Assembly: GCA_002329155.1 (NCBI GenBank) | Contig: DCXY01000004.1 | Coordinates: 1-64,000, forward strand | Origin: Stenotrophomonas sp. UBA2124 | GTDB taxonomy: Bacteria > Pseudomonadota > Gammaproteobacteria > Xanthomonadales > Xanthomonadaceae | Length of the DNA stretch: 64,000 nt | Reading direction: 5' to 3' | Shown: positions 17,907 to 26,435 of the stretch, in pieces | Layout of the letters: every line of letters begins with the position of its first letter | Numbering within the stretch: position 1 is the first letter of the stretch | Notes under the pieces: model-generated | Told to the model about the DNA's origin: nothing | What the model saw: the letters and a program-made list of their open reading frames with translations, nothing else | Databases searched by the model: none | Made by a program: the position numbers and the translations under genes

Positions 17907-19214
17907 ATGAAGAAGTTTCTTGCGAACGCGCTGGTGATCGTTCTACTGGCCATCGGCCTGGGCATCTGGATCGCGCTGCCGTGGGTGGGCGTGGCCGTGG
18001 TGGTGGTGCTGATCGCACTGTGGCTGCTGCTCACCCGCAGTGGCCGGCTGGCGCTTGCGGCCACCCGCATCGGGCTGTCCAGCCTGCCACAGCGCTGGGG
18101 CGCCTCGTCGGTGATCGTGATCGGCATTGCCGGTGTAGTGGGCGTGCTGGTGGCGATGCTGGCGATGGGCCAGGGCTTCCAGGCCACGCTGAACAGCACC
18201 GGCGACGACACCACCGCCATCGTGCTGCGCGGTGGCTCGCAGGCCGAGACCAACTCGGTCATCACCCGCGACCAGGTGCCGCTGCTGGAAACCCTGCCCG
18301 GCGTGGCACGCGGTGAGGGTGGCCGGCCGCTGGTATCGGCGGAAGTCTCGCAGGTGGTCAACCTGACCTCGCGCAGCGACGGCACCGATGTCAACGCGCA
18401 GTTCCGTGGCGTTGGCGAACAGGCCTGGGCGGTGCACGACAAGGTGCGCCTGGTCGAAGGCCGCAGGTTCGGCACCGGCCTGCGCGAGATCGTCGCCGGC
18501 CGTGGCGCGCAGAAGCAGTTCCGCGATCTGGACGTGGGCAGCACCTTGAACCTGGGCAACCAGACGTGGACGGTGGTCGGCATCTTTGAATCCGGCGACG
18601 CCCACGACTCGGAGCTGTGGACCGATGCGCAGACCCTGGCCACCACCTACAACCGTGGTGCGTGGCAGTCCATCAGCGTGCGCACCGAAGGCAAGCAGGG
18701 TTTCGAGGCGTTCAAGGCCGCTGTCGCCGGCGACCCGCGCCTGAAGCTCGACGTGGAAACCACCGCCGAGTACTACCGCAAGCAGGGCGGCGGCCTGAAC
18801 AAGCTGCTGCAGGTGCTGGGTACGGTGATCGGCGGCATCATGGCGGTAGGCGCGGTGTTCGGCGCGCTCAACACCATGTATGCAGCCGTGGCCACGCGTG
18901 CGCGCGAAATCGCCACGCTGCGCGCCATCGGCTTCCGTGGCCTGCCGGTGGTCACCGCGGTGATGCTGGAAACCATGCTGCTGGCGCTGCTGGGCGGCCT
19001 GCTCGGTGGCGTGATCGCGTGGCTGGCGTTCAACAACTTCACCGTGTCCACGCTGGGCAACAACTTCAGCCAGGTGGTGTTCCAGTTCAAGGTGTCGCCC
19101 GATCTGCTTTGGAGCGGCCTGAAGTGGGCGCTGGGCATCGGCCTGGTGGGTGGCCTGTTCCCGGCCTTGCGCGCCGCGCGGCTGCCCATCACCACCGCAT
19201 TGCGCGAAACCTGA
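17907..19214 (+). CDS. FtsX/MacB-like ABC permease, second subunit
   Basis: A 435-residue permease with two N-terminal hydrophobic segments (about 5-40), a second at about 70-95, a periplasmic core, and three C-terminal helices ending GGLFPALRAARLPITTALRET. The conserved MYAAVATRAREIATLRAIGFRG-type motif is the FtsX signature before the last helices. It begins 10 bp after the first permease (gaggagaacatcATG), completing the adaptor-ATPase-permease-permease operon. Substrate unknown. Confidence 0.88.
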   Translation: MKKFLANALVIVLLAIGLGIWIALPWVGVAVVVVLIALWLLLTRSGRLALAATRIGLSSLPQRWGASSVIVIGIAGVVGVLVAMLAMGQGFQATLNSTGDDTTAIVLRGGSQAETNSVITRDQVPLLETLPGVARGEGGRPLVSAEVSQVVNLTSRSDGTDVNAQFRGVGEQAWAVHDKVRLVEGRRFGTGLREIVAGRGAQKQFRDLDVGSTLNLGNQTWTVVGIFESGDAHDSELWTDAQTLATTYNRGAWQSISVRTEGKQGFEAFKAAVAGDPRLKLDVETTAEYYRKQGGGLNKLLQVLGTVIGGIMAVGAVFGALNTMYAAVATRAREIATLRAIGFRGLPVVTAVMLETMLLALLGGLLGGVIAWLAFNNFTVSTLGNNFSQVVFQFKVSPDLLWSGLKWALGIGLVGGLFPALRAARLPITTALRET

Positions 19215-19274
19215 GCCTGCGGCGAAACCAAACACAGGGCAACGGTCATATTGTTGTCATGACCTCGCGGTAGC

Positions 19275-19294
19275 AGCGGCCACGGATGGCCGCT
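19275..19294. terminator. Hairpin after the efflux operon
   Basis: Perfect 8-bp stem (agcggcca / tggccgct) with a 4-nt loop, 60 bp after the last permease. No T-run follows, so it may be a processing or weak termination structure. Confidence 0.35.
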
Positions 19295-19325
19295 ACTGTG
19301 GCCGGCCTTCAATCCGGACCCCGCC

Positions 19326-20402
19326 ATGCTTCGTTCGCTGGCGCTGGCCGGCGTCTGCATGATGCTGGCCGGCTTTGCCCTTTCTTCGCCCGTTCCTTCG
19401 TTCTCGCTCAGCGAACGCCTCGCCGCTCCAGGCGGCACGTCGCCCCTGGTGCCCACCGAACGCATCGACGCCCTGCTGGCACGCCTGCCCCATCACCAGG
19501 GCAGCGTGGCCGGCACCGATGGCGTGCGGCTGCATTGGGTCGCCTTCGAGCCGGGCGACTACCACCTGGACTACCGCTACCTGGGCAAGGGCGCGCACTT
19601 CCCCGAATTCTCGCTGCAGGCCACCACGCCGGCACCGGCCCAGCAACCGCCACGTGGCACGGTGATCCTGCTGCACGGCTGGATGATGGATGGTGGCTCG
19701 CTGATGCCTTGGGCGCTGGAGTTGGCCCAGAACGGCTACCGCACCATCGCGCTGGACCTGCGCAACCACGGCCGCTCCGGTCACGCGCCATCCGGCTATG
19801 GCACCCGCGAGGGCGCCGATGTGGTGGCGGCGCTGAAGGAACTGAAGGCCGAAGACCAGATCAGCGGCCCGGTGCACCTGCTGGGTGTGTCCTACGGCGC
19901 GGCCACGGCCATCTTCGCCGCGCGCGAACTCGGCCCGCAGCTGCGCAGCGTGGTGGCGATGGAGTCCTTCGACAACGCCGGCCAGGCCATCCGCACGATG
20001 GTGCCGCATATGCTGTCCAAGCCGCCGGAGCGGCTCAGTGATTACGTCGCGCTGCCGCTGGCGCGCTGGCAGTACGGCGGCCGTGGACTGGATGAGGCCA
20101 TTGCCACCACCGACCGCAAGCTGGGCATTGATCTGGACAAGGTGGATGTGGGCCAGGCGCTGGCGCAGGTACCTGCCTGCGTGCTGCTGGTGCATGGCCG
20201 CGAGGATCAGCACATCCCCGTGTCGCAGGGCCGCGCCCTGGCGGCAGCGGCGCCGAACGCGCGCTACCTGGAAGTGGCCAATGAAGACCACCTGACCCTG
20301 CCGATGCGGCTGGACCGCTTGTCCGGCGTGGTCAACGACTGGTTCGCCGAAGCGGGCGATGGGCAGTGCGCGCCCGCGCCTGTGTTGGCGGCTGCGGAGT
20401 AA
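19326..20402 (+). CDS. Secreted alpha/beta hydrolase
   Basis: A 358-residue protein with a signal peptide (about 1-21). The alpha/beta-hydrolase core starts near residue 110 (TVILLHGWMMDGG, oxyanion hole), with nucleophile Ser in LLGVSYGAATA, an acid Asp in VHGREDQHIP and His in VANEDHLTLP. It has a roughly 90-residue N-terminal extension before the core. Substrate unknown; esterase or lipase activity is the family norm. Confidence 0.8.
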   Translation: MLRSLALAGVCMMLAGFALSSPVPSFSLSERLAAPGGTSPLVPTERIDALLARLPHHQGSVAGTDGVRLHWVAFEPGDYHLDYRYLGKGAHFPEFSLQATTPAPAQQPPRGTVILLHGWMMDGGSLMPWALELAQNGYRTIALDLRNHGRSGHAPSGYGTREGADVVAALKELKAEDQISGPVHLLGVSYGAATAIFAARELGPQLRSVVAMESFDNAGQAIRTMVPHMLSKPPERLSDYVALPLARWQYGGRGLDEAIATTDRKLGIDLDKVDVGQALAQVPACVLLVHGREDQHIPVSQGRALAAAAPNARYLEVANEDHLTLPMRLDRLSGVVNDWFAEAGDGQCAPAPVLAAAE

Positions 20403-20410
20403 AGGGCTTT

Positions 20411-20548
20411 TACCCCTCCCCGGCCCTCCCCTCCGCCTTCGGCGCAAGGGAGGGGGAGAAGCGGTTCGCTGCGATCTGTCAGAAACCGCGATGCGCCTTT
20501 GCCCCCTCCCTTGCGCGTAGCGGAGGGGAGGGCTGGGGAGGGGTCGCT
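20411..20548. repeat. C/G-rich inverted repeat between convergent genes
   Basis: The left arm (20411-20456, cccctccccggccctcccct...aagggaggggg) and right arm (20500-20548, its near reverse complement) flank about 40 bp. It lies between the hydrolase gene (plus) and rarD (minus), so its transcript could fold into a bidirectional terminator. Related C-rich pieces occur near 15886. Confidence 0.6.
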
Positions 20549-20567
20549 CCCAGCGCCCCCGCCGAAC

Positions 20568-21470
20568 CTACCCCCGCACCGCCCGCATCCGCCGCGCGGC
20601 GCGATAGCCCGCCACCGCGAACACCGCCAGCCCGGCCCAGATGAAGCCGAAGCCGATCAGCCGGTCCATGCCGAACGGCTCGCGGAACACCAGCACGCCA
20701 CACAGAAACTGCAGCGTCGGGCCGATGTACTGCAGCAGCCCGACCACGCTCAGCGGAATGCGGCGCACACCGTAGGTGAAGGCGATCAGCGGCACCGCGC
20801 TGACCGCGCCGGATGCCACCAGCAACACCAGCGTGCCCCAGCCCCAGGTACCGGTGAACCCACCGCCGTGGCCCGCTTCGGCCCACAGCACCCAGCCCAG
20901 CGCGGGCAGGAACAGGAACAGGCTTTCCATGCCGATGCCCGCCACCGGCTCCACCACGGTCAGCTTGCGCAGCAGCCCGTACAGGGCGAAGGAGATCGAC
21001 AGGCCAATTGCGATCCACGGCACGCGCCCGCCCTGCCAGGTCAGCCACGCCACGCCCACGGCGGCCAGCGCCACCGCCAGCCACTGCAGCTTTCCCAACC
21101 GCTCGTGCAGCACCAGCACGCCGAGCAGCACGCTCAGCAGCGGGTTGATGAAATAGCCCAGGCTGGTTTCCACCACATGGCCGGCATTCACCGCCCAGAT
21201 GTACAGGCTCCAGTTGAAGCCGATCACCACGCTGGCCAGCCCCAGCAGCCAGAACGTGCGCGGCACCGCGCGGATCTTCTTCAGCCACGCCACCCGCTCA
21301 CGCGCGAACAGCAGGCCGAACAGCAGCACCGCACTCCACACGATGCGGTGGGCAATGATCTGGTCCGACGGCACCTGCTTGAGCAGGTGCCAGTACAGCG
21401 GGAACAGGCCCCAGATGACGAAGGCCAGGGTGGTGGCCCACAGGCCCTTGGTGTAGTCCGAAGCACTCAT
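20568..21470 (-). CDS. rarD: RarD family EamA transporter
   Basis: A 300-residue drug/metabolite transporter with ten predicted helices in two EamA repeats. Family marks are KGLWATTLAFVIWGLFPLYWH at the N-terminus, NWSLYIWAVNAGHVVETSLGYFINPL, and LLQYIGPTLQFL near the end. Named after chloramphenicol resistance in Pseudomonas, but the natural substrate is unknown. Its start overlaps the stop of the upstream EamA gene by 4 bp, so the two are probably co-translated. Confidence 0.9.
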   Translation of the reverse strand: MSASDYTKGLWATTLAFVIWGLFPLYWHLLKQVPSDQIIAHRIVWSAVLLFGLLFARERVAWLKKIRAVPRTFWLLGLASVVIGFNWSLYIWAVNAGHVVETSLGYFINPLLSVLLGVLVLHERLGKLQWLAVALAAVGVAWLTWQGGRVPWIAIGLSISFALYGLLRKLTVVEPVAGIGMESLFLFLPALGWVLWAEAGHGGGFTGTWGWGTLVLLVASGAVSAVPLIAFTYGVRRIPLSVVGLLQYIGPTLQFLCGVLVFREPFGMDRLIGFGFIWAGLAVFAVAGYRAARRMRAVRG

Positions 21471-22366
21471 GTGCGGCGCAACCTTGCCAATGTGATGACC
21501 ACCACGCCGAGCAGGATCACTGCCATGGCTCCCAGGTCGGCCTTGCCAAAACGCTCATGCGCCAGCCACGCGCCCAGCGCCACGGCGATCACCGGGTTCA
21601 CGTAGGCATAGCTGCCGGCCAGCACCGGCCGCACGTTCTGCAGCAGCCATACATAGGCGGTGAAGGCGATGATGGAACCGAATACGGTCAGGTAACCCAC
21701 CGACAGCAAACCCTGCAGGTTGGGCAGCTCATGCATGCGCTCGCCGCGCAGCAGGCCCACCGCCACCAGGATGAAGCCACCGCACAACATCTGCCCGGCC
21801 GCAGTCATGAAGGGCGATGGCAGGTCGCGCCCGCGCGACCATATCGACCCGAACGCCCAGCCCAGCGGGGCTATCAGCAACAGCACCAGCCCGGTGGGCG
21901 TGGCGGTCAGGCTGCTGCCGGCGTTGAGCCACAGCACACCGGCAAAACCAATACCGATGCCCAGCCATTCGCCCAGAGTGACCTTCTCGCCACGTATGGC
22001 CGAGAACAGCGCCATCCACAACGGCACCGAGGCCACCGCCACCGCGGCCAGTCCGGAGGACACATCGCGCTCGGCCAGCACCACCATGCCGTTGCCCAGG
22101 AACAGCAGGCACAGGCCCATCACCGCCAGCGACGGCCACTGCGCGCGGGTGGGCGCCGGCTCGCCGCGCCAGCGCAGCAGCGCGTACAGCACCCCGCCGG
22201 CAATGACGAAACGGGTGCCGGAAATCACCGACAGCGGCGGCAGGCCGCTCTGCAATGCCAGGTGGATGCCCAGGTAGGTGGAACCCCAGACCACGTAAAC
22301 CAGCAGCAGGGCGACGACGACAAGACCGCCTTTCGGGGCGGCCTGTGCGGGAACGGGAGCGGACAT
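21467..22366 (-). CDS. EamA family transporter (YedA-like)
   Basis: A 299-residue ten-helix drug/metabolite exporter. The typical first-helix motif VYVVWGSTYLGIH and the second-repeat motif YAYVNPVIAVALGAWLAHERF are visible. The start at 22366 (MSAPVPAQAAPKGG) gives the usual short N-terminus; an in-frame ATG at 22393 adds nine residues. First gene of a two-gene operon with rarD. Confidence 0.87.
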   Translation of the reverse strand: MSAPVPAQAAPKGGLVVVALLLVYVVWGSTYLGIHLALQSGLPPLSVISGTRFVIAGGVLYALLRWRGEPAPTRAQWPSLAVMGLCLLFLGNGMVVLAERDVSSGLAAVAVASVPLWMALFSAIRGEKVTLGEWLGIGIGFAGVLWLNAGSSLTATPTGLVLLLIAPLGWAFGSIWSRGRDLPSPFMTAAGQMLCGGFILVAVGLLRGERMHELPNLQGLLSVGYLTVFGSIIAFTAYVWLLQNVRPVLAGSYAYVNPVIAVALGAWLAHERFGKADLGAMAVILLGVVVITLARLRRT

Positions 22367-22543
22367 GAAGGGGGCCGACAGGGAACGCTGCAATTCTATG
22401 GCACTGCGTGGGCACGCAGCAGTGGGGAAAACGGCAAGCTGTTTTCGGCAATCTGCACCGTTACGTGATCTTTAACCGTCCTGCGCTAGGGTCTGAACCT
22501 ATTCCCCATCGCCGCGCCCCACCCCACCGGAGAACGCTGCCGC

Positions 22544-23872
22544 ATGACTACCCCCACGGCCACTGCCCCATCCGACCGCGCCGCGCTGCGGCGTTCCATC
22601 TCCAACACCCTGAAGGGGTCGGCCGGCAATCTGGTCGAGTGGTATGACGTCTACGTCTACTCCGTGTTCGCGGTGTATTTCGAGTCGCAGTTCTTCTCCA
22701 GCCAAGATAAGAATTCCACCATCTATGTATGGGCGATCTTCGCTGCTACCTTCCTGATGCGCCCCATCGGCGCATGGTACTTCGGCCGCTTCGCCGACCG
22801 TTACGGGCGCCGGCTGGCCTTGACGGTCTCCATCTCGGTGATGGCAAGCTGCTCCTTCCTGGTGGCCATCACCCCCAGCGCCGCGCACATCGGCGGCTGG
22901 GCGGCGGGCATCCTGCTGTTCGCGCGGCTGCTGCAGGGCTTTGCCACCGGCGGCGAGTACGGCACCAGCGCCACCTACATGTCCGAGGCGGCCCTGCCCG
23001 GCCGTCGTGGTTTCCTGTCCTCGTTCCACTACGTCACGCTGGTGGGCGGCCATGTGCTGGCCCAGCTCACCCTGCTGTGCATGCTGCTGTTCTGGGACAA
23101 GACCCATGTGGCTGACTGGGGCTGGCGCGTTGCCTTCGGCATCGGTGGCATCGCCGCCATCGTGGTGTTCTGGCTGCGCCGGAGCATGGACGAATCGCTG
23201 CAGGAGTCCTCCATCGAGGCGGCCCGCAAAGGCGAGGCCAAGGCGTCCGGCTCGATGTACGAGCTGTTCGTCAACCAGTGGCGCCCGCTGCTGCTGTGCT
23301 TCCTGATCACCGCCGGTGGCACGGTGGCGTTCTACACCTACTCGGTGAACGGGCCGAAGATGATCCAGAGCGCCTTCGCCGGCAACGACGTGATGACCGG
23401 CACCCTGATCAACCTGGGTGTGCTGACCTTCCTGATGGTGCTGCAGCCGCTGGGCGGCTGGCTGTCGGACATCATCGGCCGCAAGAGCCTGCTGGTGTTC
23501 TTCGGCATCGGCGGCGTGCTCTACACCTGGACGCTGGTGACCCAGCTGCCGCAGCAGCACGATGCGGTGCGGGCGTTCCTGATGCTGGCGCTGGCCTTCG
23601 TCATCCTCACCGGCTACACCTCGATCAACGCGGTGGTGAAAGCCGAACTGTTCCCCACGCACATCCGCGCCCTGGGCGTCGGCCTGGGCTATGCGCTGGC
23701 CAACTCGCTGTTCGGCGGCACCGCACCGCTGCTGTACCAGGCCGCGCTGAAGACCGGCCATGTGGATGAATTCGCCTACTACGTCACCGCAGTCATCGCC
23801 GTATCGCTGGTGGTCTATGTGTTCTTCCTGAAGAACAAGGGCCCGAACTGGCTGGATGGCACACACAAGTAA
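22544..23872 (+). CDS. kgtP: MFS dicarboxylate:H+ symporter, KgtP-like
   Basis: A 442-residue twelve-helix carrier of the metabolite:H+ symporter family, which takes up alpha-ketoglutarate and related acids. Signatures are GNLVEWYDVYVYS in helix 1, the MFS loop FGRFADRYGRR between helices 2 and 3, GFATGGEYGTSATYMSE in helix 4, and LSDIIGRKS in the central loop. The last about 28 codons are copied three more times downstream together with a palindrome (23887-24508), so this gene's tail is part of a tandem duplication. Confidence 0.88.
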   Translation: MTTPTATAPSDRAALRRSISNTLKGSAGNLVEWYDVYVYSVFAVYFESQFFSSQDKNSTIYVWAIFAATFLMRPIGAWYFGRFADRYGRRLALTVSISVMASCSFLVAITPSAAHIGGWAAGILLFARLLQGFATGGEYGTSATYMSEAALPGRRGFLSSFHYVTLVGGHVLAQLTLLCMLLFWDKTHVADWGWRVAFGIGGIAAIVVFWLRRSMDESLQESSIEAARKGEAKASGSMYELFVNQWRPLLLCFLITAGGTVAFYTYSVNGPKMIQSAFAGNDVMTGTLINLGVLTFLMVLQPLGGWLSDIIGRKSLLVFFGIGGVLYTWTLVTQLPQQHDAVRAFLMLALAFVILTGYTSINAVVKAELFPTHIRALGVGLGYALANSLFGGTAPLLYQAALKTGHVDEFAYYVTAVIAVSLVVYVFFLKNKGPNWLDGTHK

Positions 23873-23886
23873 GCAACCACGCTTCG

Positions 23887-23962
23887 GTAGCCCGGGTAAG
23901 CGCAAGCGCACCCGGGGCCGTTCGCGGAGAGCTCCCGGGTGCGCTGCGCTTACCCGGGCTAC
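23887..23962. repeat. GTAG palindrome (SMAG/REP-like), copy 1
   Basis: Arms gtagcccgggtaagcgcaag and cttacccgggctac enclose cgcacccgggg...ctcccgggtgcg, a double hairpin. GTAG-headed REPs of this form (SMAG) are abundant in S. maltophilia and are moved by RAYT transposases encoded elsewhere. Confidence 0.85.
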
Positions 23963-24063
23963 GCTGCTGCAGTCATCGCCGCGTCACTGGTGGTCCATGT
24001 GTTCTTCCTGAAGAACAGGGGCGCGAACTGGCTGGATGGCACACAAGTAAGCAACACGCTTCT

Positions 24064-24139
24064 GTAGCCCGGGTAAGCGCAAGCGCACCCGGGGCCTCCC
24101 GCGAAGAGCTCCCGGGTGCGCCGCGCTTACCCGGGCTAC
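24064..24139. repeat. GTAG palindrome, copy 2
   Basis: Same structure as copy 1, with gcctcccgcgaagagc in the loop. It follows the second kgtP tail copy (stop at 24048-24050). Confidence 0.85.
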
Positions 24140-24254
24140 GCTGCTACTACGTCACCGCGGTCATCGCCGTGTCACTGGTGGTCTACGTGTTCTTCCTGAA
24201 GAACAAGGGCCCGAACTGGCTGGATGGCACACACAAGTAAGCAACCACGCTTTC

Positions 24255-24329
24255 GTAGCCCGGGTAAGCAAAGCGCACCCGGGGCCTTCCGCGAAAAGCT
24301 CCCGGGTGCGCTGCGCTTACCCGGGCTAC
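24255..24329. repeat. GTAG palindrome, copy 3
   Basis: Same structure, with gggtaagcaaagcgc in the left arm (shorter by one base than copies 1 and 2). It follows the third tail copy (stop at 24238-24240). Confidence 0.85.
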
Positions 24330-24433
24330 GCTGCTGCGGTCATTGCCGCGTCGCTGGTGGTCCATGTGTTCTTCCTGAAGAACAGGGGCGCGAACTGGCT
24401 GGATGGCACACACAAGTGAGCAACCACGCTTTC

Positions 24434-24508
24434 GTAGCCCGGGTAAGCAAAGCGCACCCGGGGCCGTTCGCGGAGAGCTCCCGGGTGCGCTGCGCTTACC
24501 CGGGCTAC
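24434..24508. repeat. GTAG palindrome, copy 4
   Basis: Same left-arm variant as copy 3. It follows the fourth tail copy, whose stop is TGA (24417-24419) instead of TAA, and ends just before the M28 peptidase stop, so it may also serve as terminator for that convergent gene. Confidence 0.85.
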
Positions 24509-24530
24509 AGGAGCTGGCTACGCCGCTGCC

Positions 24531-26183
24531 TCAGCGGCGCGCGGACTCGCTGGCGTTGCGGGCGGCCTCGAACTCGGCGCCCTGCTGCCATCTCGGCCAC
24601 TGGCGGCTGTTGGCCAGTTCCAGGCCCAGGTCGTAGACCAGCAGCGTATCGGCGGCCAAGCCGCGGGCGTCCCACTGCGGCGACCACGCATCGCAGGGCT
24701 GGTGGTAGCAGCGCGCGAAATAGGCATCGCGCAGCGCGCGCCCTGCGGCGACACCGCCATCACGCTTGTCCAGCCCCGCACCGACGGTAATCGCCGGCAC
24801 GCCCTTGCGGGCGAAGGCGAAGTGATCGGCGCGGTAGTAGAAACCGGCTTCAAGATTGGGGTCCGGCGACCAGCGGCGGCCACGCGCCTTGGCGACACGA
24901 TCCACATCACCTTCCAGCGACACCCGGCCATTGCCCCAGGTGGCGATGTCGGCGGTCTCGCCGTCCGGGCTGAACATTTCGATGTTGAGCACGGCAGCGG
25001 TGGTCTCCAGCGGTGCCAGCGGGTGCGCGGCGTAGTAGCTGGCGCCCAGCAGGCCCTTCTCTTCGGCGGTCAGCGCCAGGAAGTACAGGCTGCGCTGCGG
25101 GCGCGGGCCGGCGGCGAACACGCGCGCCAGCTCCAGCACCGAGGCCACGCCGGTGGCGTTGTCGATGGCACCGTGGCGCACGGTCTGGCCGGCGACATCC
25201 GGCTCGCCAATGCCGAACGCATCCCAGTGCGCGGAGAAGATCACCGATTCCTGCGGATGCTGGCTGCCTTCAAGTTTCGCCACCACGTTGCGGCTGATCA
25301 CGCGCTCGCGCTTGAGCCTGAAGTGCGTGGACAGGCGCGCGTCACCCAGCACCTTAGGCTGGAAGTCGGCCTGCATCGCCTTGCGCTTCTCGGCCTCGAA
25401 ATCCAGCCCGGCGGCACTGAAGATGCGCTCGGCCAGAGCGCGCTGCATCCAGCCACGCAGCGGTGTGTGCTGGGCCAGTGCGTCGGCCTCGCTGCGTTCG
25501 ATGTCGAACAGCGGCGAGGTGCCCGACGCCTTCACCGTCGCCCATGGATAGGCGGCAGGCTCGGTCTCGTGCACGATCAGCACGCCTTCGGCACCACGGC
25601 GCGCGGCTTCCTCGAACTTGTAGGTCCAGCGCCCGTAGTAGGTCACCGCGCGGCCCTCGAAGGCACCCGGTGCATCGGCCTGGAAATCGGCGTCGTTGAT
25701 CAGCACCACCGCGATCTTGCCGCGCAGGTCCACGCCCTTGTAGTCGTCCCACTGCCGCTCCGGTGCGGTGATGCCGTAGCCGACGAACACCAGCGGTGCA
25801 TCGGTGATCGCCACCTCGCCCTGCGGTCGCAGGCTCTGCAGGGTCACGTCCTCGCCATTGCGCAGCGGCTGCGGCTTGCCGGCCAGCGAGACACTGGCCT
25901 GTACCTCGCCCTCAACCTGCGCGCGCACCAGCGGCACTTCCTGCACCCAGCCGCCATCACTGCCACCGGGCTGCAGGCCATTGGCCTTGAACTGCTCCAC
26001 CAGATAATCGACGGTGCGCTGCTCGCCCGTGCTGGCCGGCGCGCGGCCCTCGAACTCATCGGAAGCCAATACCCGCACATGCCGCGACAACGCTTCCGGA
26101 TCGATGCCGCCGCCCGGCAGATCGTTCGCCGCATTGGCGATGCCGCCCACGAACAGGCAGGACGAAAGCAGCAGGATGCGCAT
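24531..26183 (-). CDS. Secreted M28 family zinc metallopeptidase
   Basis: A 550-residue aminopeptidase-like enzyme with a signal peptide (MRILLLSSCLFVGGIANA). A PA domain lies at about 130-260 inserted before the catalytic part. Zinc ligands and catalytic residues appear in FSAHWDAFGIG, AIDNATGVASVLELAR, LTAEEKGLLGASYY (catalytic Glu-Glu pair), NIEMFSPDG and YYRADHFAFAR. The start at 26183 gives a clean signal peptide; the frame stays open upstream into the GTAG palindrome by chance. Probably periplasmic, digesting peptides. Confidence 0.88.
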   Translation of the reverse strand: MRILLLSSCLFVGGIANAANDLPGGGIDPEALSRHVRVLASDEFEGRAPASTGEQRTVDYLVEQFKANGLQPGGSDGGWVQEVPLVRAQVEGEVQASVSLAGKPQPLRNGEDVTLQSLRPQGEVAITDAPLVFVGYGITAPERQWDDYKGVDLRGKIAVVLINDADFQADAPGAFEGRAVTYYGRWTYKFEEAARRGAEGVLIVHETEPAAYPWATVKASGTSPLFDIERSEADALAQHTPLRGWMQRALAERIFSAAGLDFEAEKRKAMQADFQPKVLGDARLSTHFRLKRERVISRNVVAKLEGSQHPQESVIFSAHWDAFGIGEPDVAGQTVRHGAIDNATGVASVLELARVFAAGPRPQRSLYFLALTAEEKGLLGASYYAAHPLAPLETTAAVLNIEMFSPDGETADIATWGNGRVSLEGDVDRVAKARGRRWSPDPNLEAGFYYRADHFAFARKGVPAITVGAGLDKRDGGVAAGRALRDAYFARCYHQPCDAWSPQWDARGLAADTLLVYDLGLELANSRQWPRWQQGAEFEAARNASESARR

Positions 26184-26337
26184 GGGATTCACGGCGGCGA
26201 CCACGGGTTGCAAAGCAGGGCCTGCAAGTTTAGTTCGATGCCGGAAATAAGGAAGGCGGCAACCAGACGAAACCGCGAATGATTCAGTGCAGGCTAATGG
26301 CCTTGCCGAGCAGATCGCATCACCCTGGTCGCACTCG

Positions 26338-26412
26338 TAGCCCGGGTAAGCGCAGTGCACCCGGGGCATTCCGCGAACGGCTCCCGGGTGCGCTGCGCTT
26401 ACCCGGGCTACG
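26338..26412. repeat. GTAG palindrome (SMAG/REP-like), isolated copy
   Basis: Arms gtagcccgggtaagcgcagt and cttacccgggctac around gcattccgcgaacggc. It lies between the M28 peptidase and the metallo-hydrolase gene, within the untranslated spacer. A diverged half copy (gtagtccgggtaagcgcagc) occurs at 30038-30066. Confidence 0.85.
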
Positions 26413-26435
26413 GCATCGCTACGGCATCGCGAAGC

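Larger units (their letters stand above)
23788..24508. repeat. Four-unit tandem array: kgtP 3' end plus GTAG palindrome
   Basis: Each unit of about 177-191 bp contains the last 80-90 bp of kgtP including its stop, a short spacer, then a palindrome starting gtagcccgggtaag and ending cttacccgggctac (palindromes at 23887-23962, 24064-24139, 24255-24329, 24434-24508). Units 1 and 3 share one version of the gene tail (...LVVYVFFLKNKGPN), units 2 and 4 another (...LVVHVFFLKNRGAN). The array therefore looks like a duplicated dimer (period about 369 bp). Only unit 1 is attached to the full gene. Confidence 0.92.

Noticed and set aside
16748..18646. A 632-codon minus-strand open frame
   Set aside because: Antisense to the two FtsX-like permeases, which have clear signatures.
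23788..24508. CRISPR-like array
   Set aside because: Units are 177-191 bp, contain coding sequence and palindromes, and have no short unique spacers. They are tandem duplications.
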